From Clostridiales bacterium (lineage in GTDB: Bacteria > Bacillota > Clostridia > Oscillospirales > Acutalibacteraceae), in assembly GCA_012839185.1 (NCBI GenBank), contig DUNU01000020.1, positions 1 through 64,000 on the forward strand: DNA of 64,000 nucleotides. The letters run 5' to 3'. Each line of letters begins with the position of its first letter. The stretch's first letter is position 1. The notes beneath the pieces were generated by a model. It had not been told where the DNA came from. It made no database searches and saw only the letters and a list, made by a program, of their open reading frames with translations. This document shows positions 1-8,489 of this stretch, one piece after another. The position numbers and the translations under genes are program-made.

Positions 1-775
1 AATCACAGAGGGAATTATTACAAATACCGTCTTTCCTAACTTCCTGCTGGCAATAAGGACAACCGGTTATAATATTATTTTTGCAATTGGGGTGGCAGGT
101 TCCCTTTTTGATTAATTCGCCACAACGTGCACATTCTACATCAAATACAGGCTGACCAGCACAACGACCGGGACCATAACCAGTAGGTAATCCGCACACC
201 TGGCAATATTTTGAAGCATCTTTCTTTTCATTATAATATTTGCAATTTTTTGTCGGGCAGTTACCATTATCAAGCAATCTCTTACCACAACCGTTACATA
301 TCCAAACATTTTTTATTTCCCTGCCCGTATCTCGGCTTATAAATGTTTCATAAAATGTTGCCCTATCGCTATAATCTTCTTTTTGAGTCGGTGGTTCTGC
401 ACTTGTTGTATGCTCATCAGGAATCTTCGTCTGAGGATCTTGACTTGGTGCATCCTCCTCTTTATACCATTCCGGATACTCCTGTATCCCAAGTGCATAT
501 CTTAAGATATTTCTTGAATCAGTTAAACTAATATCACCGTTGTTATCCCAATCGGCATTTGCAACATTAAGACTATCCGCAGCATCTAATCCAATAGCAT
601 ATCTTAATGCTAATCTTGCATCGATTGTTTTAACAGCTCCATCGCCATTAACATCACCCAATAAAGTTGCACTCGCAGCAGATGCCGGTAAAATAAGCAT
701 AATAAGCAATGAGATAACCATTAAGACACCGGATACTATGAGCATAGGTATCGAACGAATAGATCTTTTCTTCAT
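1..775 (-). CDS. Exported dockerin and zinc-ribbon protein (3' end outside window)
   Basis: This minus-strand reading frame is open from an ATG at 775 to the left edge, about 258 codons without a stop. Residues 1 to about 34 form a signal peptide (MKKRS then a hydrophobic stretch ending SAAS). Next come two dockerin type-I calcium-binding repeats: GDVNGDGAVKTIDA followed by LALRYAIGL, and DWDNNGDISLTDS followed by NILRYALGI. A short acidic, Pro/Thr-rich linker leads into a series of Cys pairs (CNGC, CQVC, CARC, CPYC), which look like several zinc ribbons. The dockerin suggests attachment to a cohesin-bearing scaffold outside the cell. Zinc ribbons are unusual in an exported protein. A strong SD (AAGGAAG) precedes the ATG. 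The role is unknown. Confidence 0.85.
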   Translation of the reverse strand, partial: MKKRSIRSIPMLIVSGVLMVISLLIMLILPASAASATLLGDVNGDGAVKTIDARLALRYAIGLDAADSLNVANADWDNNGDISLTDSRNILRYALGIQEYPEWYKEEDAPSQDPQTKIPDEHTTSAEPPTQKEDYSDRATFYETFISRDTGREIKNVWICNGCGKRLLDNGNCPTKNCKYYNEKKDASKYCQVCGLPTGYGPGRCAGQPVFDVECARCGELIKKGTCHPNCKNNIITGCPYCQQEVRKDGICNNSLCD

Positions 776-809
776 ATGTAACACTTCCTTTTTGTTTCTG
801 TATAAATAT

Positions 810-837
810 ATTATAGCATGTTTTTCTACTTTTTCAA
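810..837 (-). promoter_or_regulatory. Promoter of the dockerin/zinc-ribbon gene
   Basis: On the minus strand, TTGAAA (837-832) and TATAAT (815-810) are 16 bases apart. A TG one base upstream of the -10 box makes it an extended -10 promoter. It lies about 35 bases upstream of the ATG at 775. Confidence 0.7.
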
Positions 838-858
838 GATATATTATTGTTATTTTTT

Positions 859-902
859 GAAATAAAAAACCTCAAAGTCAGCCTTAAAGCTAACATTGAG
901 GG
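859..902 (-). terminator. Terminator closing the tig-to-panE transcript
   Basis: Read on the minus strand, a long interrupted hairpin with CCTCAA at one foot and TTTGAGG at the other is followed by a T-rich run. It lies 13 bases past the panE stop codon. Confidence 0.8.
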
Positions 903-914
903 GATAAATATTTT

Positions 915-1925
915 CTATTTATAAAATTCGGCGAGGTTGTCCATTGTAATTTTGCGTTCGCCACGTTCGATTTCACGAATCATTTCGGTGATTTTGGCAT
1001 TGACCGGAGTGGGTACGTTGTATTTTTCGCCCATTCTGACGATATAGCCGTTGAATATATCAATTTCGGTCTTTTCACCGCGTTCAAGCGATTGGAGCGT
1101 TGAGGGCTTGACATCTTTGTATTTTGTTTTGCCGACCAGAAGAACGATAGCCTTGCAGATTGCATTATAGGGCTTGTTGTCCATAAGCATAAGGAGATTA
1201 TAATAAAGCAGTTTTCCGTATTTGGGGACTTTGATATTCATCGCTTTTGCAACATGCATTGCCTCGCGAGCAATGGTTAAGAACAAGTCCTGAGCCCTTT
1301 TGTCGTCAAGCATAACTCCCAAAGTCTCACCCGTAATTGCGGCGGTTGCGTTTATGCAGGAGTTTATAATAAGTTTTGAATACTGACGACGAATAATCTC
1401 ATCGCTTATCAGTGTCGGGAGAACGCAGTTGTAAATTTTATTAAGTTCATCAAGCATCGGAGGATGATAGCCGTCGGGCATACCGATATACATTTCGCCC
1501 AATGAAGTCATTTCAATATCGGTTACGCTGTGTTTTGTAGCACCGAAACCTATCATACAGCCGACGGTTCTCTTTTTGCCGACAATTTCCGCAAGCTCTT
1601 CCATGCAAATACCGTTTTGCATACCGACAACCAGACTGTCATCTTTCAAAAATTTAAGGGCGGACTGTGCAACGGCTTTTAAGGCTGAATATTTTGTCGC
1701 AATAATGACAATATCAAACTTTTCGTCAATTTCGTCAACAGAGCCGTATGCTTTAATCATTTCATGAAATTCGCCTTTGACACCGTAGAGATGAATGCCT
1801 TTTTCGTTGATTTCATCGCGAGCAGCCTGATTTATTTCGAGAATGGAAATGTCATATCCCGCATTGTGGATAAGTGCGGCAAGAGTTCCGCCGATTGCAC
1901 CGGCACCGATAAGTAAAATTTTCAT
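915..1925 (-). CDS. panE: 2-dehydropantoate 2-reductase (ketopantoate reductase) family
   Basis: Predicted cytosolic NADPH-dependent reductase of 336 residues, normal for the ApbA/PanE family, which makes pantoate for coenzyme A. The N-terminus is a Rossmann fold with GAGAIGG at residues 7-13. The central part contains the family's VGMQNG and GFGATK-like segments, and the C-terminal helical domain carries a conserved Lys-Leu-x-x-Asn stretch (SKLIINSCIN). No other pantothenate gene is nearby, and family members also act on other 2-oxo acids, so the substrate is not certain. It is the last gene of the tig-clpP-clpX-folC-hydrolase run, with 9 bases between it and the upstream hydrolase gene. Confidence 0.85.
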   Translation of the reverse strand: MKILLIGAGAIGGTLAALIHNAGYDISILEINQAARDEINEKGIHLYGVKGEFHEMIKAYGSVDEIDEKFDIVIIATKYSALKAVAQSALKFLKDDSLVVGMQNGICMEELAEIVGKKRTVGCMIGFGATKHSVTDIEMTSLGEMYIGMPDGYHPPMLDELNKIYNCVLPTLISDEIIRRQYSKLIINSCINATAAITGETLGVMLDDKRAQDLFLTIAREAMHVAKAMNIKVPKYGKLLYYNLLMLMDNKPYNAICKAIVLLVGKTKYKDVKPSTLQSLERGEKTEIDIFNGYIVRMGEKYNVPTPVNAKITEMIREIERGERKITMDNLAEFYK

Positions 1926-1934
1926 CGCTTTCTC

Positions 1935-2984
1935 CTATAATATTTCATATTCATACGGTTTCTCGACGGAGAATTCGTACATGTTGTCATAGTCAAGACC
2001 TGCACATATAGCCATTTTTCCGTCAGTGCAGTCATATACTGCAGACCATAATGTAGTTACATGCCACGGATAGATTTCGTGTTTATATGAAAGACGGACA
2101 TCATAAAGAACATCCATTGCCTGCTTTTTTGTCAGTATTCCTTTATTCTTTTCAGCAGCTTCAAATGAAAGTTTTGCCCTTTCATGACCGAAATCTTTTT
2201 CGCCGACAATATTATTGTTGACACAGAAATTTGCACAGGACTGCACGCCGTATTTTGAGCCGAAATCTTCGGGAGTATAGACATTGAGAACGGTTTCTTC
2301 TCCCGTCCAATCGTATTCTAAAATAACACTTCTGCCCGATTTATCTGTAATTTGGTAGTGATATGCCGCAAAGAGTGAGTCGTTCATATTGAATTTGTTA
2401 AATAACTCAATTGCCTCATCTATTGTAGCACAGCTATCAAGCACCGCACGGAGCATAACAGTCGGAACAATATCTTTTCTGTCGTCGTATGTTTGATTTA
2501 CCGGTGGGTGCTTAAGTTCAAGAATTGCAATAGCAAGCCCTTTTTCATTTAATCCGTCAACGGGAACATAGGGAGCTAAAAGGAGTTGTTTTTTTGATTT
2601 TGCATCAACGGGATTATTCTTTTTGCCGTAGAGCAGCATATTGTTATTGGTAACGGAAATACTCTTAAATCCGTTTTCGGGAGTTGTCCAGACAACCGAG
2701 CAGGAAGCAGCCTTAAAGTCGAAGTTTCTGCCCAAAAGCACATTGCCTTCCGGAGTTTTGCAATTAAAAGTGGTACATCCCATATTGATTTTAATCGGAT
2801 CGAAAGAGTTACCGTTATTGAGCATTTTTACAGTGGCAAATTTCAATAATTCCGGTACGGATTTAACACCGACATCAAGAAGGTCGTTGAGATAATAATC
2901 ATTTTCGTAGTTATATAAGAATAAATCTTTGGTGAGTTTTTTGACGTTATTCATGGTCTTATTTTGTGCCTCTTGGTTGGTCAT
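1935..2984 (-). CDS. Ntn-hydrolase of the choloylglycine/penicillin V acylase family
   Basis: A 349-residue linear-amide C-N hydrolase. Cys70 in the MGC motif would become the N-terminal nucleophile after self-cleavage. Arg86 and Asp89 lie 16 and 19 residues after it, exactly the spacing of Cys2, Arg18 and Asp21 in bile salt hydrolases, and Asn252 and Arg269 fit the later active-site positions. The 69-residue region before Cys70 is a propeptide, not just the single Met removed in classical bile salt hydrolases. No signal peptide is evident, so it should be cytosolic. The ATG at 2984 is chosen because AAAGGGG lies 7 bases upstream; a TTG directly before it is less likely. The gene overlaps the end of folC by 26 bases. 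The amide substrate cannot be told from sequence. Confidence 0.8.
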   Translation of the reverse strand: MTNQEAQNKTMNNVKKLTKDLFLYNYENDYYLNDLLDVGVKSVPELLKFATVKMLNNGNSFDPIKINMGCTTFNCKTPEGNVLLGRNFDFKAASCSVVWTTPENGFKSISVTNNNMLLYGKKNNPVDAKSKKQLLLAPYVPVDGLNEKGLAIAILELKHPPVNQTYDDRKDIVPTVMLRAVLDSCATIDEAIELFNKFNMNDSLFAAYHYQITDKSGRSVILEYDWTGEETVLNVYTPEDFGSKYGVQSCANFCVNNNIVGEKDFGHERAKLSFEAAEKNKGILTKKQAMDVLYDVRLSYKHEIYPWHVTTLWSAVYDCTDGKMAICAGLDYDNMYEFSVEKPYEYEIL

Positions 2985-4239
2985 CAATGATCCCCTTTCT
3001 TACTTCACTTGCAAGGTAAAGTGAGCCGCAAATAATTAATGCATCAAAATTTTCAAGTTCGTTTTTTGCTTGTTTAACTGCTTTAATCGGAGAGTTTACG
3101 GGAGTTGCGATATTCTTATGCTTGTTTATGATTTTGGCTAAATCATCGGCATTTATCGCTCTCGGATTAGCGGGAGTGGTGGTGTATATTTTATTAAAAT
3201 GTTTTATTACATTTAAGATTGAGTGTTCAATATCTTTGTCGGACATCATTCCGATTATGCCGATAATTTTTTTGTTCGCCAAGTATTTTTGAATGTAATC
3301 AGACAAAGCCTTTGTTCCGGCTTCGTTGTGCGAACCGTCAATAATAATCAGCGGATTTTTTGAAACTACTTCAATTCGTGCGGGATTTTTTACATTCTTC
3401 AAGCCCGTTTGAATATATTGAGTATCAATATCCAATATTTCACAGGTTTTTATTGCCGTACACACATTTTCAACCTGATGAAAACCTGCCAATGGAAGAT
3501 AATATTCGTTTTGTTTATATTCAAAATGAGTGCCGTATATCGAAGACTCGGATATTTTTATATCATTAATATCGGCAATATAAAGCGGTGAATTGTTTGT
3601 TTTCGCAATGTCTTTAATAACCGTCAATGCTTTATCACTCTGAACGGAATTTGTTACGACGGGGCAATTCTGTTTTATAATTCCGCATTTTTCAAAAGCA
3701 ATTTTTTCTATTGTATCACCCAAAACAGCAGTATGGTCAAGCGATATGGATGCAATCACCGAAACAAGCGGTTTTTCAATAACATTAGTTGCATCAAATC
3801 GTCCGCCCAAACCGACTTCAAGAACGACATAATCGCAGTTTTCTTTATGAAAATACAGAAAACCCGCAGCGGTTACAGCCTCAAATTCAGTGATAACTAC
3901 TCCATTTTCTTTCAGAGCATTTACCTCTTTTGCGACTTTTTCCGTAATTTCGCCGAGACGGTTTTTCGGAATCATTTCGTTATTTATTTGAATTCTCTCA
4001 CGAAAATCAATGACATACGGAGAAATATACAGTCCCGTCTTAAATCCCGCAGCTTTGAGAATTGCGGACAACATAGAACAAATACTGCCTTTGCCGTTGG
4101 TTCCCGCAACGTGAATAAATTTTATATTTTTCTGGGGATTTCCAAGTCGTTCAAGCAGTATTTGAATGTTTTCAAGTCCGAGTCTTATGCCGAACTTATC
4201 GAGAGAATGAAAGAAGTTTTCTGCTTCGATATTTGTCAT
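2959..4239 (-). CDS. folC: Folylpolyglutamate synthase / dihydrofolate synthase
   Basis: Adds glutamate to folates, and in many bacteria also makes dihydrofolate from dihydropteroate. At 426 residues it is a standard FolC. The ATP-binding loop GTNGKGS is at residues 46-52, LSPYVIDFRERI-type residues (here ISPY...RERIQIN) form the omega-loop region, and GLGGRFDATN is the Mur-ligase-like metal/substrate motif. The C-terminal domain has the IDGSHNEAG segment. It sits one base downstream of clpX, an arrangement that puts one-carbon metabolism in the protease/chaperone transcript, and its stop lies inside the next gene. No folP, folB or folK gene is seen here. Confidence 0.95.
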   Translation of the reverse strand: MTNIEAENFFHSLDKFGIRLGLENIQILLERLGNPQKNIKFIHVAGTNGKGSICSMLSAILKAAGFKTGLYISPYVIDFRERIQINNEMIPKNRLGEITEKVAKEVNALKENGVVITEFEAVTAAGFLYFHKENCDYVVLEVGLGGRFDATNVIEKPLVSVIASISLDHTAVLGDTIEKIAFEKCGIIKQNCPVVTNSVQSDKALTVIKDIAKTNNSPLYIADINDIKISESSIYGTHFEYKQNEYYLPLAGFHQVENVCTAIKTCEILDIDTQYIQTGLKNVKNPARIEVVSKNPLIIIDGSHNEAGTKALSDYIQKYLANKKIIGIIGMMSDKDIEHSILNVIKHFNKIYTTTPANPRAINADDLAKIINKHKNIATPVNSPIKAVKQAKNELENFDALIICGSLYLASEVRKGIIDDQPRGTK

Positions 4240-4240
4240 G

Positions 4241-5521
4241 TTAAACGCTTATTGTGCCGTCTCTGTGTTTTATTTCTGCAATGCCGGTGTCAACCGTATC
4301 ACCTGTAATAATTACTTCGGAAATTGTCTTGTCTGACGGATAGGCAAACATAATATCGCCGAGTGTCTTTTCCAAAATGGCACGAAGACCTCTTGCTCCG
4401 GTTTTTCGTTCAAGTGCCAAATCAGCCATTCTGTTCAATGCTTTGTCCGTAAAACTAAGTTCAATATCATCCATTGCGAACAATGCTTTATATTGTTTTA
4501 TAAGTGCATTCTTCGGCTCTTTGAGTATGCGGATAAGTGATTCTCTGTCAAGAGCATAAAGCGGAGTTAGGACGGGTATACGACCGACAATTTCGGGAAT
4601 AAGTCCGAATTTAACCAAATCCTGAGGAATTACATAACCCATAATTTCCTCGTCATTGAGTTCGGCTTTCGTCTTAACTTCAGCATTAAATCCGATAACC
4701 TGATTGCCCATTCTCTTTTCAACAATGCGTTCAATTCCGTCAAAGGCACCGCCGCAGATAAAGAGAATATTGCTTGTGTCAATCTGAATAAATTGTTGCA
4801 TCGGATGTTTTCTGCCGCCCTGTGCGGGGACATTTGCAACTGTGCCTTCAAGAATTTTCAAAAGTGCCTGCTGAACACCCTCACCGCTTACATCTCGTGT
4901 GATTGAGACATTTTCGGATTTTCTTGCAATTTTATCAATTTCATCGACGTATATAATACCCATTTGCGTGCGTTCAATATCTTCGCCTGCTGCCTGATAG
5001 AGTTTAAGTAAAATATTTTCAACATCTTCACCGACATAACCTGCCTCTGTCAAGGTGGTTGCATCGGCAATTGCAAACGGAACATCAAGCACACGAGCCA
5101 AAGTCTGTGCAAGCATTGTTTTCCCGACACCCGTGGGTCCTAAGAGCAATACATTACTTTTTTGAATTTCGGCATCAGATTTTGCACCGTACCAAATGCG
5201 TTTGTAGTGGTTATAAACTGCAACGGCAAGTGTTTTTTTCGCAGCATCCTGACCGATAACATATTCATCAAGAGCAGCTTTGATCTCTGCCGGAGTTGGC
5301 AATTTTTTCGGTTTGGTGTCTTTGTTTTTCCCATGGGAGACTTCAATTGCTTCATTCACATCAGCTGCAAATTCATTGGACATATTCAAAAGAGCATAAG
5401 CTTGTTCAACGCAATCACTGCAAATAAGCACATCATGAAGTCCAGTCAGTGCTTTTTCTATGTCTTTTTCGGAACGCCCGCAAAATGCACAATAGCGTCC
5501 GCGATTTCGTTCATTAGCCAT
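4241..5521 (-). CDS. clpX: ATP-dependent Clp protease ATPase subunit ClpX
   Basis: AAA+ unfoldase that recognises substrates and feeds them into ClpP. The N-terminal zinc domain has Cys11, Cys14, Cys34 and Cys37. Walker A (GPTGVGKT) is at residues 128-135, the pore loop GYVGED at 161-166, Walker B (VDEID) at 192-196, and an IGF loop for docking on ClpP follows the GGR/GGAFDG region. Length (426 residues) is normal. It lies directly behind clpP, five bases away, in the standard tig-clpP-clpX order, so the three are probably co-expressed. Confidence 0.98.
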   Translation of the reverse strand: MANERNRGRYCAFCGRSEKDIEKALTGLHDVLICSDCVEQAYALLNMSNEFAADVNEAIEVSHGKNKDTKPKKLPTPAEIKAALDEYVIGQDAAKKTLAVAVYNHYKRIWYGAKSDAEIQKSNVLLLGPTGVGKTMLAQTLARVLDVPFAIADATTLTEAGYVGEDVENILLKLYQAAGEDIERTQMGIIYVDEIDKIARKSENVSITRDVSGEGVQQALLKILEGTVANVPAQGGRKHPMQQFIQIDTSNILFICGGAFDGIERIVEKRMGNQVIGFNAEVKTKAELNDEEIMGYVIPQDLVKFGLIPEIVGRIPVLTPLYALDRESLIRILKEPKNALIKQYKALFAMDDIELSFTDKALNRMADLALERKTGARGLRAILEKTLGDIMFAYPSDKTISEVIITGDTVDTGIAEIKHRDGTISV

Positions 5522-5526
5522 AAAAT

Positions 5527-6108
5527 CTATCTTTTGGTTATTACTTTATCAACTATACCGTATTCACAAGCTTCTTCAGCCGTCATCCAGTTATCTCTGT
5601 CTGTATCAAGAGCAACTTCTTCAATCGGTTTTCCGGTATTTTCGGATAATATCCTATTCAGTCTGTCTTTAGTGCTTTGGATATGTTTTGCTGTAATTTG
5701 AATGTCGGTCGCCTGACCATGAGCACCGCCTGAGGGCTGGTGAATCATAATTTCGCTGTTTGGGAGGGCATAACGCTTGCCCTTTGCACCTGCGGCAAGA
5801 AGGAAGGCACCCATGCTTGCAGCCATACCCATGCAGATGGTTGACACATCACATTTAATGTAGTTCATAGTGTCATAAATCGCAAGACCTGCGGAAACTG
5901 AACCGCCGGGGCTGTTTATGTAAAGACTTATGTCCTTCTCTGCATCCTGTCCTTCAAGGAAAAGGAGTTGAGCGACAACAAGGCTTGCCGTAACATCATT
6001 AACCTCGTCGGAAAGGACAATAATTCTGTCGTTTAAGAGGCGGGAAAAAATGTCATACGCACGTTCGCCTCTGTCTGTTTGTTCTATAACTGTCGGAACA
6101 AGAGCCAT
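5527..6108 (-). CDS. clpP: ATP-dependent Clp protease proteolytic subunit
   Basis: Serine protease that forms the barrel-shaped core of the ClpXP machine. The protein is 193 residues long and has the complete catalytic triad Ser98 (GMAASMGA), His123 (MIHQPSGG) and Asp172 (RDNW). No propeptide longer than a few residues is apparent. It lies between tig and clpX in the common Firmicutes order. No CtsR or CIRCE heat-shock operator was recognised upstream of the run. Confidence 0.98.
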   Translation of the reverse strand: MALVPTVIEQTDRGERAYDIFSRLLNDRIIVLSDEVNDVTASLVVAQLLFLEGQDAEKDISLYINSPGGSVSAGLAIYDTMNYIKCDVSTICMGMAASMGAFLLAAGAKGKRYALPNSEIMIHQPSGGAHGQATDIQITAKHIQSTKDRLNRILSENTGKPIEEVALDTDRDNWMTAEEACEYGIVDKVITKR

Positions 6109-6173
6109 GGTTTTTCTCCTATCTAATTAAATTTGTTTAGACGATAAAACACCGTCTAAACATCGGTTGAATA

Positions 6174-7475
6174 TTATTCTTCGGAAACTGCGGGAGCTTC
6201 GGCAACGGCATTTTCTACTACGAAATCGGTTGTTTTGCGGTTTAATAAGTCAATTTTTACGTATTCTGCGGGGATGATTTCCTTAATCTTTTCAAGTTCC
6301 ATACCATACATTTCGGCTGCCTTGGAAAGTTCTGCGTCAATTTCTTCATCGGATACCGTAATATTTTCAAGTTCTGCAATCTTTTCAAGAGCAAGGTCAA
6401 CCTTTACGGAAGTCTCTGCGGAAGGACGCATGCTTGCTTTCATGGATTCAAGATCCATACCTGTGTACTGCATGTACATCTCTACGGAAAGTCCCTGTTG
6501 AGCAAGAGAACTCTTGAAGTTGGCAATCTGCTCTTCAACCGCACTGTCAATCATACCATTGGGAATTTCCGCCTCAACGCAGTCGGCAAGTTTTGTGATT
6601 ATATCATTGCGGAAAGATCTGTCTGCGGATTCTGATTTGCGTGTCTTGATTTCTTCTGCGATGGATTTCTTTAATTCGTCGAGAGTATCGGCATCTTCGG
6701 AAACATCCTTTGCAAACTCATCATCAAGTTCGGGAAGTTCGGTGAACTTAATGGAGTTGAGTTTGATTTTGAATACTGCGTCTTTATTTGCCAGGTCTTC
6801 TTTGTATTCGGCAGGGAAGGTTACGTCAATGTCAAATTCTTCGCCGACATTGTGACCGACAACCTGTTCTTCAAAGCCGGGAATGAACGAACCTGAACCG
6901 AGTTCAAGGTCATAGCCTTCACCTTTGCCACCATCGAATGCAATACCGTCAACAAAACCTTCAAAGTCGATGTTTGCCGTGTCGCCTATGGCAGCAGCTC
7001 TATCGTCAATGTCGATAATGCGAGCATGATGCTGACGCATATGTTCGAGTTCATGCTCAATATCTTCTTCGGTTACTTCGACCTCAGCTTTTTCTGCCGT
7101 TAAACCTTTGTATTCTTTAAGTTCGATTTCCGGCTTGACTTCCACTTTGAAAGAAAGTTCAACGCCCTCTTTGCCGATTGAGTCAATGTCAAAGTCAAAA
7201 GGACTTGAGACAATAGTTTCTTTAATATCTTTGACAGCATCTTTGTATGCTTCGGGGAAAACCTCATCAAGAGCATCTTCATAGAATACGTTTTCGCCGT
7301 AGTACTGTTCAATGAAATGTTTGGGAGCTTTGCCTTTTCTGAAACCGGGAATTTGAATTTTACCCTTTTCTCTGTTGTAAACTTTGTTGATAGCGGCACC
7401 GAATGTTTCACCATCAATATTTAATTTGATTTCGTACTGAATACCGCTGATTTTTTCTGCTGAAATTAAAGCCAT
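6174..7475 (-). CDS. tig: Trigger factor, ribosome-associated chaperone and prolyl isomerase
   Basis: Binds the ribosome near the exit tunnel and protects nascent chains. The N-terminal ribosome-binding signature GFRKGKAP is at residues 44-51. An FKBP-type prolyl isomerase domain follows at about 155-245 (DFEGFVDG...PGFEEQVVGH), and a helical C-terminal chaperone domain ends in an Ala/Glu-rich tail. At 433 residues the length is typical. It is the first gene of the minus-strand run and is followed by clpP after 65 bases. Confidence 0.97.
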   Translation of the reverse strand: MALISAEKISGIQYEIKLNIDGETFGAAINKVYNREKGKIQIPGFRKGKAPKHFIEQYYGENVFYEDALDEVFPEAYKDAVKDIKETIVSSPFDFDIDSIGKEGVELSFKVEVKPEIELKEYKGLTAEKAEVEVTEEDIEHELEHMRQHHARIIDIDDRAAAIGDTANIDFEGFVDGIAFDGGKGEGYDLELGSGSFIPGFEEQVVGHNVGEEFDIDVTFPAEYKEDLANKDAVFKIKLNSIKFTELPELDDEFAKDVSEDADTLDELKKSIAEEIKTRKSESADRSFRNDIITKLADCVEAEIPNGMIDSAVEEQIANFKSSLAQQGLSVEMYMQYTGMDLESMKASMRPSAETSVKVDLALEKIAELENITVSDEEIDAELSKAAEMYGMELEKIKEIIPAEYVKIDLLNRKTTDFVVENAVAEAPAVSEE

Positions 7476-7527
7476 AATAAAAACCTTTCATGTGTAAAAT
7501 GGATTGATAAACTATTTAATTCATTGT

Positions 7528-7556
7528 ATTATACTACATTTATAGCAAAAACTCAA
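7528..7556 (-). promoter_or_regulatory. Promoter of the tig-clpP-clpX-folC run
   Basis: On the minus strand, TTGAGT (7556-7551) and TATAAT (7533-7528) are 17 bases apart, about 50 bases upstream of the tig ATG. Confidence 0.75.
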
Positions 7557-7663
7557 CGAAATTTTCATTTTCTACATATATGTCATTTTACGATAATTCG
7601 GGAGAATAATTTTATTCAAAAAAACATAATTTGATTAAAGATAAAAAAAGATAGGAAAAGCAC

Positions 7664-7692
7664 TTGACAAACCACAGTAGGTGTGATATAAT
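7664..7692 (+). promoter_or_regulatory. Consensus promoter of the initiator tRNA gene
   Basis: TTGACA (7664-7669) and TATAAT (7687-7692) are perfect consensus boxes separated by 17 bases, with TGTGA just upstream of the -10 box. It lies 28 bases before the mature tRNA. Confidence 0.9.
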
Positions 7693-7719
7693 AATAAAGC
7701 TCTCAGGAGCGTTATATAT

Positions 7720-7795
<76 letters not shown>

Positions 7796-7801
7796 TATAA
7801 G

Positions 7802-7834
7802 CAGTCATAGCAAATTTGTTATGACTGTTTTTTG
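7802..7834 (+). terminator. Terminator of the tRNA-fMet gene
   Basis: CAGTCATA (7802-7809) pairs with TATGACTG (7820-7827), followed by six T residues. Confidence 0.9.
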
Positions 7835-7974
7835 TTAATTAGAATTATTCTCTAAAAAATTTGCAAAAGCAATTAAAAGTCAAAATATAAATTTTAAGGA
7901 GTATAAGGCAACAGTTATAATTGTATTGATTACGTAAGCAGAATGGATTTTTATGAAATTTTCGAAAAAAACTA

Positions 7975-8003
7975 TTGACAAGAATGATTTAATGTGATAA
8001 AAT
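7975..8003 (+). promoter_or_regulatory. Promoter of the branched-chain amino acid operon
   Basis: TTGACA (7975-7980) and TAAAAT (7998-8003) have a 17-base spacer ending TGTGA. Transcription would start near 8010, just ahead of the T-box leader. Confidence 0.85.
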
Positions 8004-8028
8004 AATAGAAATTTAATAGTGTCAGAAA

Positions 8029-8206
8029 AGCTGTGATGAAGAACGGGCAAAGTGATAACGCATTTCAGAGAGTCGATGTTTGGTGAAAATCGATATGTAA
8101 AGATTTGTCCTCTCCCTTCGGAGCCGTTCACCTGAAATCCGTTTAGGCGGCGTATAGGGTGTCCCGTGTATGCTACGTCAGTGCATAGAGGTTGACAGAC
8201 TTCGAG
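8029..8206 (+). promoter_or_regulatory. First T-box aptamer (stem I/II), possible Leu CTC specifier
   Basis: Contains the stem I landmarks CTGTGATGAAG (8031-8041), CAGAGAG (8066-8072) and a GGTGA apical loop (8082-8086). The 3' side has CTTCGGAGC (8116-8124), which matches the kink-turn strand. GAAG (8038-8041) can pair with CTTC (8116-8119). In register with the second aptamer, the specifier would be CTC at 8112-8114 (Leu). The base after it is C, not the usual purine, and a second CTC overlaps at 8110-8112, so the specifier is tentative. The end TATGCTACGTCAGTGCATAG (8169-8188) is nearly identical to the second copy. Confidence 0.65.
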
Positions 8207-8215
8207 CAAAGCAAA

Positions 8216-8395
8216 GGCTGTGACGAAGACGGAACCTACAACGAATTTTCAGAGAGCCGGGGATGGTGTGATCCCGGTAAAGGACTGTAGACTTCCCATC
8301 GCTTCCGAGTCGGAAGCCCCAAAGGTGTAATACCCGGTAGGCGTTTCCCGCGTATGCTGCGTCAGTGCATAGAAGTTGTCTGACTTCGATGAGGT
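8216..8395 (+). promoter_or_regulatory. Second T-box aptamer (stem I/II), likely Ile ATC specifier
   Basis: CTGTGACGAAG (8218-8228), CAGAGAG (8250-8256) and a CCGGG/CCCGG apical stem (8257-8276) with GGTGTGA in its loop mark stem I. CTACA (8236-8240) pairs with TGTAG (8286-8290), and GAAG (8225-8228) with CTTC (8302-8305). The triplet ATC (8298-8300), followed by the purine G8301 directly before the lower helix, fits an isoleucine specifier. Stem II elements follow, then stem III and the T-box sequence. Confidence 0.7.
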
Positions 8396-8446
8396 GGCGG
8401 ATTTTGTCCGCAATTTGAGTGGTACCGCGAGTGTTGAATTTTACAC

Positions 8447-8489
8447 CCGTCTCAAAGCAATCAACAGGCTTTGAGGCGGTTTTTATTTT
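8447..8489 (+). terminator. Regulated terminator of the T-box leader
   Basis: A 12-bp stem (8447-8458 with 8468-8479, one G-U pair) is followed by TTTTTATTTT. The 5' strand CACCCGTCTC can alternatively pair with the T-box sequence, which gives the antiterminator. Confidence 0.9.

Noticed and set aside
343..860. Two plus-strand open frames (62 and 106 residues) at the left end.
   Set aside because: They are antisense to the dockerin/zinc-ribbon gene, whose minus-strand frame has a signal peptide and clear motifs.
3733..4308. A 191-residue plus-strand open frame.
   Set aside because: Antisense shadow of folC and clpX; no SD and no protein family features.
8162..8206. A first complete T-box with its own antiterminator after aptamer one.
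   Set aside because: No TGGNACCGCG-like sequence and no hairpin with T tract occur between the two aptamers.
7880..8209. A 109-residue minus-strand open frame.
   Set aside because: It lies entirely inside the first T-box aptamer and its promoter and runs against them. Protein sequence has no recognisable feature.
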